A DNA stretch of 64,000 nt from Bartonella tamiae Th239 (lineage in GTDB: Bacteria; Pseudomonadota; Alphaproteobacteria; Rhizobiales; Rhizobiaceae). The position numbers and the translations under genes were made by a program. Numbering within the stretch: position 1 is the stretch's first letter; every line of letters starts with the position of its first letter. Positions 1 through 9,469 of the stretch are shown here, one piece after another. The notes under the pieces are model-generated. The model was given only the letters and a program-made list of their open reading frames with translations, made no database searches and had not been told where the DNA came from. The stretch spans positions 1,371,063 through 1,435,062 of the forward strand of contig NZ_JH725147.1 of NCBI RefSeq assembly GCF_000278275.1, read 5' to 3'.

Positions 1-47
1 TAAAAATCAAACTGAGCGAAAAGATTGAGGAAGTCTTTGTAAAATAA
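1..47 (+). CDS. C-terminal end of an upstream protein (partial; possibly GlmU)
   Basis: From base 3 one frame reads 14 codons (KIKLSEKIEEVFVK) to a TAA at 45-47. Only this lysine/glutamate-rich tail is visible, so the protein cannot be identified from sequence. In many Rhizobiales glmU (N-acetylglucosamine-1-phosphate uridyltransferase) lies directly upstream of glmS on the same strand, and both feed UDP-GlcNAc synthesis, so glmU is the contextual guess. The tail is 119 bases from the glmS start. Confidence 0.35.
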   Translation, partial: KIKLSEKIEEVFVK

Positions 48-166
48 TTCGGTAAAATTTACCAAAATTTTGCTATCATGTGCATGATACTTATATAGGA
101 TATTTAAGAGCTATATATTTATTATCGATTGTTAAAATAAATATTTTATCGTTTTGGAGTTGTTAT

Positions 167-1990
167 ATGTGTGGAATTATCGGTATTCTTGGAAAGCAAG
201 CCGTAGCCCCTCTTATTATTGATGGTTTGAAACGACTTGAATATCGTGGATATGATTCAGCAGGTGTTGCAACTCTTCATAATGGCGTATTGAAGCGCTT
301 GCGTGCGGAAGGAAAACTTGTCAATTTAGAAAATAAACTGCATGAATCACCGCTTGAAGGATTAACAGGAATTGGTCATACCCGTTGGGCAAGTCATGGC
401 GCGCCTGTAGAGCGTAATGCACATCCTCATATGACAGATCAAGTTGCTGTTGTGCATAATGGTATTATTGAAAATTTTGCCGAATTGCGTGAAGAGTTAA
501 GTGCAGATGGTTATGTGTTTGAAACAGAAACAGATACAGAAGCATTTGCAAAACTTCTCACCCGTTCTTTAAAAGAAGGTCTGGCACCACAAGAGGCAAT
601 GTCAACAAACCTTAAAAAATTACGAGGTGCCTTTGCAGTCGCATGTATTTTTAAAGGTTATGATGATTTGATCATTGCGGCCCGTTCTGGCCCACCTTTA
701 GCCATTGGATATGGTGATGGTGAAATGTTTGTAGGCTCAGATGCTATTGCTCTTGCACCATTTACCAATCGCATAAGCTATATGGAAGATGGTGATTGGG
801 TGGTTATGACGCGTAATAGTGTCATCATATATGATTATGAAGATCGCTTGGTAGAACGCGAAATGACAATATCATCAGGCAATACTTTTTTAGTATCTAA
901 AGGCAATCATCGCCATTTTATGCATAAGGAAATGTGGGAACAGCCTGAGGTGATTGCGCATACATTGGCGCATTATCTCGATCTTTCACAAAAAAAAATT
1001 CTTAATCAAATTGTCTCCATCGATTGGAAAAATATCCATCGTTTAACCATGGCAAGTTGTGGTACCGCTTTTTATGCAACATTAGTTGCAAGATATTGGT
1101 TTGAATCTTTGGCAGGACTTGTCGTGGATAATGATGTCGCTTCAGAATTTCGTTATCGAGAGCCACCGTTATCTCCTGATACTTTATCGATGTTTATATC
1201 ACAGTCGGGAGAAACAGCGGATACACTTGCCTGTTTGCGTTATTGCCAAAATAATGGGATCAAAACGGCTTCTGTTGTTAATGTTCAAGAGTCAACAATG
1301 GCGCGTGAAGCCGATTTTGTTTTTCCAACATTGGCAGGACCCGAAGTTGGTGTCGCATCCACCAAAGCATTTACGTGTCAATTGGCAACACTGGCTTCAC
1401 TGGCTCTTCAAGCAGCAAAACAACGCGGACATTTAACGGATAAGGAAGAGAGTAAACTTGTTCAAGAATTAGCTGAAAGCCCGCGCATTATTTCGGATGT
1501 ATTAAAGCTTGATGAACAGATTGAACATATTTGCCGTGATTTAATGAATGTCAAAAATATTCTTTATTTAGGGCGCGGTTCGTCATTTCCTATCGCTCTT
1601 GAAGGTGCATTAAAACTGAAAGAACTTTCCTATATCCATGCAGAGGGATATGCTGCTGGTGAATTGAAACATGGTCCTATTGCTTTAATCGATGAGACGA
1701 TCCCTGTGATTGTTGTTGCGCCTTATGACAAATGGTTTGAAAAGACAGTGTCCAATATGCAAGAAGTTGCCGCACGAGGTGGTCGCATTATTATGATAAC
1801 GAATCAAAAAGGGGCAAAAGCCACGGGTCTTGATAATATTAAAACCATTATTATGCCAGACGTGCCTGATAGTGTTTCACCGATTGCTTATACTATTCCT
1901 GTACAACTTATTGCTTATCATACAGCAACATTGTTAGGAACGGATGTTGATCAACCGCGTAATTTAGCTAAATCTGTGACGGTCGAATAA
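167..1990 (+). CDS. glmS: glutamine--fructose-6-phosphate aminotransferase (isomerizing)
   Basis: Makes glucosamine-6-phosphate from fructose-6-phosphate and glutamine, the first committed step to UDP-GlcNAc for peptidoglycan and LPS; cytosolic. I place the start at 167, not at the in-frame ATG at 80, because the mature enzyme needs the N-terminal Cys exposed after Met (MCGIIGILG) as glutaminase nucleophile. A GGAG lies 6-9 bases upstream. The 607 residues match the family's usual ~608. The glutaminase domain covers about residues 1-220 (RWASHGAP motif). Two SIS sugar-isomerase domains follow, with CGTAFYA and SQSGETADT in the first and GRGSSFPIALEGALKLKE in the second. The C-terminus NLAKSVTVE is the conserved family tail. 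I saw no ribozyme-like structure upstream. Confidence 0.97.
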   Translation: MCGIIGILGKQAVAPLIIDGLKRLEYRGYDSAGVATLHNGVLKRLRAEGKLVNLENKLHESPLEGLTGIGHTRWASHGAPVERNAHPHMTDQVAVVHNGIIENFAELREELSADGYVFETETDTEAFAKLLTRSLKEGLAPQEAMSTNLKKLRGAFAVACIFKGYDDLIIAARSGPPLAIGYGDGEMFVGSDAIALAPFTNRISYMEDGDWVVMTRNSVIIYDYEDRLVEREMTISSGNTFLVSKGNHRHFMHKEMWEQPEVIAHTLAHYLDLSQKKILNQIVSIDWKNIHRLTMASCGTAFYATLVARYWFESLAGLVVDNDVASEFRYREPPLSPDTLSMFISQSGETADTLACLRYCQNNGIKTASVVNVQESTMAREADFVFPTLAGPEVGVASTKAFTCQLATLASLALQAAKQRGHLTDKEESKLVQELAESPRIISDVLKLDEQIEHICRDLMNVKNILYLGRGSSFPIALEGALKLKELSYIHAEGYAAGELKHGPIALIDETIPVIVVAPYDKWFEKTVSNMQEVAARGGRIIMITNQKGAKATGLDNIKTIIMPDVPDSVSPIAYTIPVQLIAYHTATLLGTDVDQPRNLAKSVTVE

Positions 1991-2084
1991 TAGCAAGGAT
2001 TCTTCTTCCATAGGGATTTTTTACGTAAAAACTCACCTTAAAATTTATCATTTCAACATAATAGTTTATAGAGTGACGTTATAT

Positions 2085-2915
2085 CTATTTATCAATAACA
2101 ACGCCAATAATCGGTCCTAACGGGTACCACCAATCGTAGCGTTGAAGTTCTGGAGCATATAGGCTTGATATTGAACCATCAAGATAAAGAGCATTAGGTG
2201 TTTGATGTTTATCGCGAAAGAAACGAGCTAATTCGTCAAAGTTTACTTTTTTTTCTGAATTTATAAAAACCACAGTTCCATCTTCTTTTACTCCGACACC
2301 ATTGCGATATTCAAGATAAGGTGAATTAGGAATAAAACGAGGATGAATGACATTGTTAATGACAAGCATGGGTCCTGATTGCGTCGCTAATTCTGGCGTA
2401 ATCTGACTTGTGATATATGTGGAGGTTTCCAAAATCCCCGCAGATTCATCTGCAATAAAAAACACACCATTAGGTTTCATATGAAAGTTTCCAGGGCCTT
2501 CTTTTGTTGAAATCTCATGGATTTTTTTACCATTTTCAATATAAAGACCAACTGCAGAAAAATCTTTATGATACATGCCTCCATTAACAGCAAAACCGAG
2601 TGTCTTTTGTTGTTTTTGAAGCATTTTTTCGACATGTCGAAAATATTTAAAGGGGCGATGATTTCGATCATTTAAAAATAGTGTAACTTCATGGTTTTTG
2701 GGATGCACTTCACAAACAATAAAAGCTTTATCTTCAAATGTTTCTCGTTGACAAAAAGATGGTTTCGTCACGGATAACTTATTATCATCACTTTCACTCA
2801 TTTCAGACTGTATATTTATAACATGTGTTTTTGATTTTAAAATAAGCTTGAGAGCAAATAATCCTAAAAGGCCAAAAATGATAACAAAAAAAATAATAAT
2901 GATGACTCTTGTCAT
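2085..2915 (-). CDS. membrane-anchored phosphodiester glycosidase family protein (DUF2233/NAGPA-like)
   Basis: 276 residues with one N-terminal hydrophobic segment (about residues 4-24), so probably anchored in the inner membrane with the rest in the periplasm. From about residue 80 it shows the NAGPA/DUF2233 pattern: FAVNGGMYHKDFSAVGLYIE, KPNGVFFI, ATQSGPMLV, RNGVGV and a C-terminal ALYLDGSISSLY. Family members cleave phosphodiester-linked sugars (human NAGPA removes GlcNAc from GlcNAc-1-phosphodiesters); the bacterial substrate is usually unknown. It is only 24 bases downstream of recG on the same strand and may be co-transcribed with it. It is convergent with glmS. The family call is firm; the substrate is not inferable. 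Confidence 0.8.
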   Translation of the reverse strand: MTRVIIIIFFVIIFGLLGLFALKLILKSKTHVINIQSEMSESDDNKLSVTKPSFCQRETFEDKAFIVCEVHPKNHEVTLFLNDRNHRPFKYFRHVEKMLQKQQKTLGFAVNGGMYHKDFSAVGLYIENGKKIHEISTKEGPGNFHMKPNGVFFIADESAGILETSTYITSQITPELATQSGPMLVINNVIHPRFIPNSPYLEYRNGVGVKEDGTVVFINSEKKVNFDELARFFRDKHQTPNALYLDGSISSLYAPELQRYDWWYPLGPIIGVVIDK

Positions 2916-2939
2916 AATGCATTATGTCCTTTTAAATTT

Positions 2940-5048
2940 TTAACCTGCGCGTAAAAGTTTTATCGCCTCGTTACGCTTAAACAAATAAAGCAATAATCTT
3001 AATGCTTGTCCGCGTTCTGATAAAAGATCTGGATCAGTTTCAAGAATAAGTTTTGCGTCTTTGCGTGCAATGGTTAGCAGATCTGAGTGAACTTCAAGAT
3101 TCGCCATAGAAAAATTAGGAACACCAGATTGCTTTGTTCCCAATAATTCACCTTCTCCTCTTAGTCGTAAGTCTTCTTCTGCTATAACAAATCCATCTTG
3201 TGTTTCACGCATGATATTGAGACGTGCTTGTGCTGTTTTGCCAAGTGGTGATTTATAAAGCAAAATACATGATGAATCTTTGTCACTGCGCCCAACTCTA
3301 CCACGCAATTGGTGTAATTGGGATAAACCAAATCTTTCAGCATGTTCAATGATGATAATTGAAGCATCTGGAACATCAACGCCAACTTCTATCACTGTGG
3401 TTGAAACAAGCAGTCGAATTATCCCTTTTTTAAAGGAGTCCATAGCAATGTCTTTTTCATTTCCGCTCATTTTTCCATGGATGAGACCTATTTGAGAGCC
3501 AAATCTCTCTTTTAAAATAATGTATCTGTCTTGTGCTGATATTAAATCAAGATTTTCAGACTCTTCAACAAGAGGGCATATCCAATAAATTTTTTCGCCC
3601 CTTTTTAAAGCATTCAAGATACGTTGCAGTAATTCTTCCAATCTTTCGATAGGAAGAGTTGCTGTCTTAATAAGTTTACGGCCTATAGGTTTTTCTGTTA
3701 GCTTTGAAACATCCATATCTCCAAAGGCAGTTAACACAAGCGTTCTTGGAATAGGCGTTGCTGTCATAACCAGAAAATCTGGCAAGTATCCTTTAGCAGA
3801 TAATTGTAAACGTTGGTGAACACCAAAACGATGTTGTTCGTCAATGATCGCTAGAGCAAGATCGTGATAGATGACATTATTTTGAATAAGAGCATGAGTT
3901 CCAATAATGATAGAAGTTTTGCCTGTTTCAATATCCGTTAAAATCGCTTCTCGTATTTTACCTTTTTCTCGTCCCGTGAGTAAGACGGTTTGTAATCCTA
4001 ATTTTTCAGCTAAGGGTGCTATGGTTGAATAATGTTGTCGCGCAAGCACTTCAGTGGGCGCCATTATTGCCGATTGCCGTTCATTTTCTGCAATTTGTGC
4101 CATTGCCATTAAAGCAACAATTGTTTTTCCTGAGCCGACGTCGCCTTGCAAAAGCCGCAACATACGTTGTGGTGATGCTAAATCTTTTGCAATTTCTTTA
4201 CAAGCATCTTCCTGACCTTTGGTTAATCTAAAGGGAAGACTCTTTTTTAATTGTTCTGTAAATGTTTTTTTAAGCTTATGTGAACGTCCACCCTTTTGTT
4301 TTGTCTTTAAGCGTACCATTCCAAGCGCTAATTGTCCTGCAAGCAATTCATCATAGGCTAATCGCTTATAAGATGGACTTGTTTTTTCAAGATCAAATGG
4401 GTCAATCGGTTTATGTAAACGTCTTAAAGAAACATCAAATGAAGGAAAATCCATTTGAATTTTTAAATTTTTATCTAACCATTCTGGTAAAAGAGGTAGG
4501 CGTTCCAATGCATAAAGCATTGTACGATTTATAATTTTTCCAGAAAGCCCGGCAGTGGAAGGATAAATTGGCTCAATGATTGGCATCAATTCACTTTGTG
4601 AGGCAAGCACAATATAATCGGGGTGAACCATAGATGCTTTGCCGTTAAACCAATCGACTTTTCCTGAAATGATGACTTTTTCGCCTATCGGTAATTGCTT
4701 TTCTAACCAAGAACGTTGAGCATGAAAGAAAACAAGACTTATTTCACCCGTATGATCAAACGCTGTGACACGATAAGGAATGTGCGGGCGTTGATTTGAA
4801 GGGGGCGTATGGTGTCCAACAGTGATTTCAAATGTTGACACAGATCCACTTTCGCTAAAAGCGATACCTGGTCTATGACGCCGATCTATGACACCTGTTG
4901 GCATAAGTTGAAGCAGATCAATAAGTCTGACGTCTTCTTTTGTAAGTTCTATATTGAGTAATTTAGAAAATGATGCTGATACCTTTGGTCCAATACCCTG
5001 AAGTGAGCGTATGGACGCAAATAACGGGTCGAGCAAAGAAGGTCTCAT
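2940..5048 (-). CDS. recG: ATP-dependent DNA helicase RecG
   Basis: Branch-migration helicase that remodels stalled forks and Holliday junctions. At 702 residues it is close to E. coli RecG (693). The N-terminal wedge/OB domain spans roughly residues 60-170. Helicase motifs follow in order: Walker A GDVGSGKT near residue 303, the RecG-type DEQHRFGVH box near 403, MTATPIPRTL, and RGRVGRSDKDSSCILLY in the C-terminal motor. The C-terminal TRG region (IAEEDLRLRGEGELLGTKQSG) is typical of RecG. The start ATG at 5048 is preceded on the minus strand by AAGGATAATACA. The promoter should lie in 5049-5412. Confidence 0.97.
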   Translation of the reverse strand: MRPSLLDPLFASIRSLQGIGPKVSASFSKLLNIELTKEDVRLIDLLQLMPTGVIDRRHRPGIAFSESGSVSTFEITVGHHTPPSNQRPHIPYRVTAFDHTGEISLVFFHAQRSWLEKQLPIGEKVIISGKVDWFNGKASMVHPDYIVLASQSELMPIIEPIYPSTAGLSGKIINRTMLYALERLPLLPEWLDKNLKIQMDFPSFDVSLRRLHKPIDPFDLEKTSPSYKRLAYDELLAGQLALGMVRLKTKQKGGRSHKLKKTFTEQLKKSLPFRLTKGQEDACKEIAKDLASPQRMLRLLQGDVGSGKTIVALMAMAQIAENERQSAIMAPTEVLARQHYSTIAPLAEKLGLQTVLLTGREKGKIREAILTDIETGKTSIIIGTHALIQNNVIYHDLALAIIDEQHRFGVHQRLQLSAKGYLPDFLVMTATPIPRTLVLTAFGDMDVSKLTEKPIGRKLIKTATLPIERLEELLQRILNALKRGEKIYWICPLVEESENLDLISAQDRYIILKERFGSQIGLIHGKMSGNEKDIAMDSFKKGIIRLLVSTTVIEVGVDVPDASIIIIEHAERFGLSQLHQLRGRVGRSDKDSSCILLYKSPLGKTAQARLNIMRETQDGFVIAEEDLRLRGEGELLGTKQSGVPNFSMANLEVHSDLLTIARKDAKLILETDPDLLSERGQALRLLLYLFKRNEAIKLLRAG

Positions 5049-5412
5049 TGTATTATCCTTAATACCTTTAATTGCTCATAAAAAATAATCGTTTCCAACA
5101 TCATTTATTGTCATAAATTTGGTTTATGAGGTTATGGCGAAAGCGCAAATATTTTATTAAATAATTATCTTAAGATATAAATAAAGTATTTTTTATAAGG
5201 ATAAAAGTCTTCAATTCTTCATTGTTAGTTTTTCAATTTATTATGACATGTTTCATCGTGATCCATAGTTAAAATATTTTGTTACGTAATCTCATTATCG
5301 CAGTGCGAATAAAATTTAATCTTTGTTAAGCTTAATGAAAAGGTTTAAAAAATATTCTTGCAAATGGAACATATATAGAACATAACAAAAACATAACATG
5401 AAAGGAAGTTAA
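5049..5412. other. intergenic region, recG / small ORF
   Basis: 364 AT-rich bases between the divergent recG and the 28-codon ORF at 5413. It must carry the recG promoter and probably one for the small ORF and dnaE. I found no convincing -35/-10 pair, no long repeat and no further coding frame. Confidence 0.5.
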
Positions 5413-5499
5413 ATGTCTGAACTTTTATACGATCTGCTCTCATTTGTTTCTATCAGTTTGTTTGTTGCAACAATTGGCATATGGCTAACAGTTTTTTAA
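5413..5499 (+). CDS. small single-span membrane peptide (28 aa), unknown function
   Basis: An ATG at 5413 opens 28 codons (MSELLYDLLSFVSISLFVAT followed by IGIWLTVF) closed by TAA at 5497. AGGAAG lies 5 bases before the start, an unusually good ribosome site for this window. After an acidic N-terminus (E3, D7) the peptide is almost wholly hydrophobic from residue 8 to 28, with a Trp near the end, the composition of one transmembrane helix. It resembles the small accessory membrane peptides of respiratory or transport complexes in size only; I recognise no family. It lies 142 bases before dnaE on the same strand. Confidence 0.5.
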   Translation: MSELLYDLLSFVSISLFVATIGIWLTVF

Positions 5500-5641
5500 A
5501 AAAATAAAATTTTAACATTGCAGAATTCCATGAATATTTTGTGTTAAAAAAGATCAGTAAAAAAATGATTCTTTTGCATTAAGCAGGAAATGAAAAACAA
5601 TTTTTAAAGACTTTGGTATTGAGCAATGAAAAAGGTTCCAT

Positions 5642-8600
5642 GTGACAGAAATCGTCGATCTTCAATTGGCTAATAATAGTCGACCTCGTTTTATTCATTT
5701 GAGGGTTCATTCTGCCTATTCATTGTTAGAAGGGGCTCTTAAAGTAAAAGATATTGTTAATCATGCGGTGAATGATTGCGAACCCGCAATCGCAATGACT
5801 GATACTAATAATTTGTTTGGTGCATTAGAATTTTCACAAATATGTTTTGCTCATGGTTTGCAGCCAATAATTGGGTGCCAATTGGCGATTGATTTCGATG
5901 ATGTGGGACAAGACCCGCGTATTGAAAAATGGCGCTATCCATCCGACTTTACATCCATAGTTCTGCTTGCTGCTGACGAACAGGGGTATGATAATCTGGT
6001 GCGGCTTGTCAGTCGTGCTTATCTGGACAAAAGAGAAACTGATCCTGCGAATGTCCATATTGATAAACTTTTGGAAGAAAGTGCTGGTATTATTGCTCTG
6101 ACAGGGGGAGAAAATGGTCCAATTAATAGGGCATTATCTGAAGACAAATTAGAACGTGCGCTTACAAGGCTGGAACTGTTAAAAACAGCTTTTGATGACA
6201 GGCTCTATATTGAGTTACAAAGACAAGGCAATTATGATCGCGCGCTTGAAGCACAATTGGTGGATTTGGCTTATCGCCATAATTTGCCTTTGGTTGCAAC
6301 CAATGAAGCTTTTTTCAAAAATAAAGAAGGATATGAATCTCACGATGCTCTTATGGCTGTTGCCGAAGGGCAAATCGTATCTAATCCTGAAAGGCGACGC
6401 GTAACACCTGACAATTATTTGAAAACCCAAGATGAAATGATTGCCCTATTTTCTGACATTCCTGAGGCTTTAGGTAACAGTGTGGAAATAGCTTTACGTT
6501 GTCATTCTTATGCTAAAACACGAAAACCTATTCTGCCGCGGTTTACAGGACAGTCTAAAGATCCTGATGCAGCACTTCAAGCAGAAGCAGAAGAGTTAAA
6601 GAAACAGGCAAAAGAGGGGTTAAAAACACGACTTGAAACCGCAGGTCTTGCCGAAAATTATCGTATAGAAGATTATGAAAAACGTCTTGATTATGAACTT
6701 TCGATCATCACGCGAATGCAATTTCCGGGTTATTTTTTAATTGTTGCTGATTTTATTAAATGGGCGAAACAACATGATATTCCAGTTGGGCCGGGGCGTG
6801 GTTCTGGCGCAGGTTCTCTTGTCGCTTATGCCTTAACAATAACCGATGTTGATCCTCTTCGTTTTTCTTTACTTTTTGAACGTTTTCTTAATCCTGATCG
6901 CGTGTCAATGCCTGATTTTGATATTGATTTTTGTCAAGATCGGCGTGAAGAAGTTATACATTATGTGCAGAGTAAATATGGTCGTGAACAAGTTGCTCAA
7001 ATTATAACTTTTGGTAAGTTGCAAGCACGAGCAGTTTTACGAGATGTCGGGCGTGTTTTAGAAATGCCTTATCGACAAGTTGATTATTTGACTAAACTCG
7101 TTCCAGCAACACCAGGTAGTAATGTTGAACTTGCAAAAGCAATTCGCGATGAACCAAAATTTGAAGAAGAAAAGCAAAAAGAACCTATTGTTGGTCGTTT
7201 ACTTGATATTGCGCTCGAATTAGAGGGACTTTATCGTCATGCATCTACCCATGCTGCTGGCATTGTGATTGGTGATCGTCCTTTATCACAGCTTGTGCCA
7301 ATGTATAGCGATCCACGTTCTGATATGCCTGTCACGCAATTTAATATGAAATATGTTGAGCAGGCGGGTTTGGTAAAATTTGACTTTTTGGGTTTAAAAA
7401 CGTTGACTGTTCTTAAAACAGCTGTCGATTTTGTAAAACGAAAAGGCGTGATGATTGACCTTTCTCGTATTCCGCTTGATGATCCTCTTACTTATGAGAT
7501 GATATCGCGTGGTGAAACGGTCGGTGTGTTTCAGGTGGAAAGTGCTGGAATGCGTAAGGCTCTTATCGGCATGAAGCCCGATCGTATTGAAGATATTATT
7601 GCACTTGTTGCTTTGTATCGTCCAGGTCCTATGGAAAACATACCAACTTATAATGCGCGCAAACATGGGGAAGAGGAAATTGCTTCAATTCATCCTAAAA
7701 TTGACCATTTAGTTAAAGAAACACAAGGCGTTATTGTTTATCAAGAACAAGTTATGCAGATCGCGCAAGAACTTTCAGGATATTCTTTAGGGGAAGCTGA
7801 TTTATTGCGCCGTGCCATGGGTAAAAAAATCCATGCGGAAATGGAAAAACAGCGCGCTCGTTTTGTTGATGGTGCGGTTGAAGGTGGTGTTCATAAAAAT
7901 CAAGCCAATGCAATTTTTGATCTTCTTGCGAAATTTGCAGATTATGGATTTAATAAATCACATGCGGCGGCTTATGCCTTGGTATCCTATCAAACAGCAT
8001 TTATGAAAGCGCATTATCCCGTGGAGTTTCTTGCCGCATCCATGAGTTATGATATGACTAATACTGACAAATTAAATGATTTTCGTCGTGAAGCGGCGCG
8101 ATTGGGTATCGACATTATAGCGCCATCAGTACAAACTTCGCATCGTATTTTTGAAGTTGGAGAAAATAAAATTTTTTACTCTCTGGCTGCTATTAAAGGT
8201 GTTGGTGAGCCTGTTGTCGATCATATCGTACAGATGCGTGGCGATAAGCCTTTTAAGGATTTAGAAGATTTTTGTGAACGCATTGATCCACGCCTTGTGA
8301 ATAAAAGAGCAATGGAAAGTCTGATCCATGCTGGGGCTTTTGACTGTTTTAATATTTCGCGTGAAGTGCTTATTTCTGGTCTTGAAACTATAAATGCTCG
8401 AGGTTTGCGTATCCTCGATAATAATCGTAGTGGTCAGACTGATATTTTTGCAATGAGTGGAGGGATTAAAGATCCTTTAATATTACCGCACGCAAAACCA
8501 TGGTTGCCGGCAGAAAAATTGCATCGAGAATTTCAGGCAATTGGATTTTACTTGTCTGCACATCCACTTGATGAATATCAAGAGGTTCTTGATAAAATGC

Positions 8601-9127
8601 GGGTACAAAACTGGAATAATTTTTCCAATGCCGTGCGTAAAGGTGCAAGTGCAGGACGTTTGGCTGGAACTGTTAATGTAAAACAAATAAGAAAAACAAA
8701 ATCTGGAAAAAAAATGGGTATTATCCAGTTTTCTGATTCAACAGGTCAATATGAAGCCATTATGTTTTCAGAAAGTCTGTATTCATTTGGTGATATGTTA
8801 GAGCCGGGGCAATCTGTTGTTATAACTGTTGCTGCAGAAAATCGTCCAGAAGGTATAAGCTTGCGTATACAAACCGTACATTCTTTAGAACGAGAGTCAG
8901 AGCGTATCCACAAAAAAATGCGTATTTTTATCCGTTCGGCACAAATTATTGATCAAATTCAAAGCGCACTGGAACAAGGCGGTGATGGTGAAATTGGCTT
9001 AATAGTTATTCAAAACGATGGTGAACGTGAAGTTGAAATTGAATTGCCGCAAAAATATCGTGTCAGCCCACAAATTGCTGGAGCAATGAAAGCTTTAAGT
9101 GGTATTGTTGAGGTGGAATTGGTTTAA
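5642..9127 (+). CDS. dnaE: DNA polymerase III subunit alpha
   Basis: Catalytic subunit of the replicative polymerase, 1161 residues (E. coli 1160). An N-terminal PHP domain begins at about residue 17 (IHLRVHSAYSLLEGAL). The catalytic aspartates are in PDFDIDF at residues 424-430, within the Pol III palm, preceded by GPGRGSGAGSLVAYAL. The fingers region, helix-hairpin-helix and OB fold follow. QTDIF at residues 932-936 matches the internal beta-clamp motif (QADMF in E. coli). The start is GTG at 5642, preceded by AAAGG; the nearby ATG at 5626 is out of frame. It is a DnaE1-type enzyme without the proofreading exonuclease of PolC. Confidence 0.98.
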   Translation: MTEIVDLQLANNSRPRFIHLRVHSAYSLLEGALKVKDIVNHAVNDCEPAIAMTDTNNLFGALEFSQICFAHGLQPIIGCQLAIDFDDVGQDPRIEKWRYPSDFTSIVLLAADEQGYDNLVRLVSRAYLDKRETDPANVHIDKLLEESAGIIALTGGENGPINRALSEDKLERALTRLELLKTAFDDRLYIELQRQGNYDRALEAQLVDLAYRHNLPLVATNEAFFKNKEGYESHDALMAVAEGQIVSNPERRRVTPDNYLKTQDEMIALFSDIPEALGNSVEIALRCHSYAKTRKPILPRFTGQSKDPDAALQAEAEELKKQAKEGLKTRLETAGLAENYRIEDYEKRLDYELSIITRMQFPGYFLIVADFIKWAKQHDIPVGPGRGSGAGSLVAYALTITDVDPLRFSLLFERFLNPDRVSMPDFDIDFCQDRREEVIHYVQSKYGREQVAQIITFGKLQARAVLRDVGRVLEMPYRQVDYLTKLVPATPGSNVELAKAIRDEPKFEEEKQKEPIVGRLLDIALELEGLYRHASTHAAGIVIGDRPLSQLVPMYSDPRSDMPVTQFNMKYVEQAGLVKFDFLGLKTLTVLKTAVDFVKRKGVMIDLSRIPLDDPLTYEMISRGETVGVFQVESAGMRKALIGMKPDRIEDIIALVALYRPGPMENIPTYNARKHGEEEIASIHPKIDHLVKETQGVIVYQEQVMQIAQELSGYSLGEADLLRRAMGKKIHAEMEKQRARFVDGAVEGGVHKNQANAIFDLLAKFADYGFNKSHAAAYALVSYQTAFMKAHYPVEFLAASMSYDMTNTDKLNDFRREAARLGIDIIAPSVQTSHRIFEVGENKIFYSLAAIKGVGEPVVDHIVQMRGDKPFKDLEDFCERIDPRLVNKRAMESLIHAGAFDCFNISREVLISGLETINARGLRILDNNRSGQTDIFAMSGGIKDPLILPHAKPWLPAEKLHREFQAIGFYLSAHPLDEYQEVLDKMRVQNWNNFSNAVRKGASAGRLAGTVNVKQIRKTKSGKKMGIIQFSDSTGQYEAIMFSESLYSFGDMLEPGQSVVITVAAENRPEGISLRIQTVHSLERESERIHKKMRIFIRSAQIIDQIQSALEQGGDGEIGLIVIQNDGEREVEIELPQKYRVSPQIAGAMKALSGIVEVELV

Positions 9128-9469
9128 ATTCCATATCTAGCGTAACGATATGAGAGATTCTACTGTCGGAAAAAATAAAAAGATAAAATCCATGAGTATG
9201 AATTTAGATAAATTTTAGGACTTCCTGATTTTATTAAAGTATTATAAAAAATAAAAAAACTCTGAGGAAGAAAGCGGTGAGCGAATGAACGATTTTGTTG
9301 TTCTTTCCGACAAAATAGATTGAAAGTTTTTTATGTTCTTTGGATATAGAAAATTTTCTTGCTTAACTTTGTCAAAATTTTTTTGAAAATAGTCATATTC
9401 ACAGCAGTTCCTGTTTTCGTTCAAGCATGCATTTCCTCCTCCCATATTGATAAAAAATGAATTTTGAGC
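9128..9469. other. intergenic region between convergent dnaE and metC
   Basis: 342 AT-rich bases. A minus-strand frame of 67 codons (9242-9445) lacks a ribosome site and family resemblance. A very strong minus-strand Shine-Dalgarno (GGGAGGAGG, complement of 9435-9443) lies 6 bases before an ATG that reads only nine codons (9399-9428). This could be a remnant of a decayed gene. No clear terminator hairpin for either neighbour. Confidence 0.4.

Noticed and set aside
48..166. glmS ribozyme-like leader and the upstream glmS start at ATG 80
   Set aside because: No ribozyme core is visible (known mainly from Firmicutes), and the extra 29 residues would bury the catalytic Cys.
9242..9445. Minus-strand frame of 67 codons after metC
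   Set aside because: The ATG lies before the strong Shine-Dalgarno rather than after it, composition is random-like and no family is recognisable.
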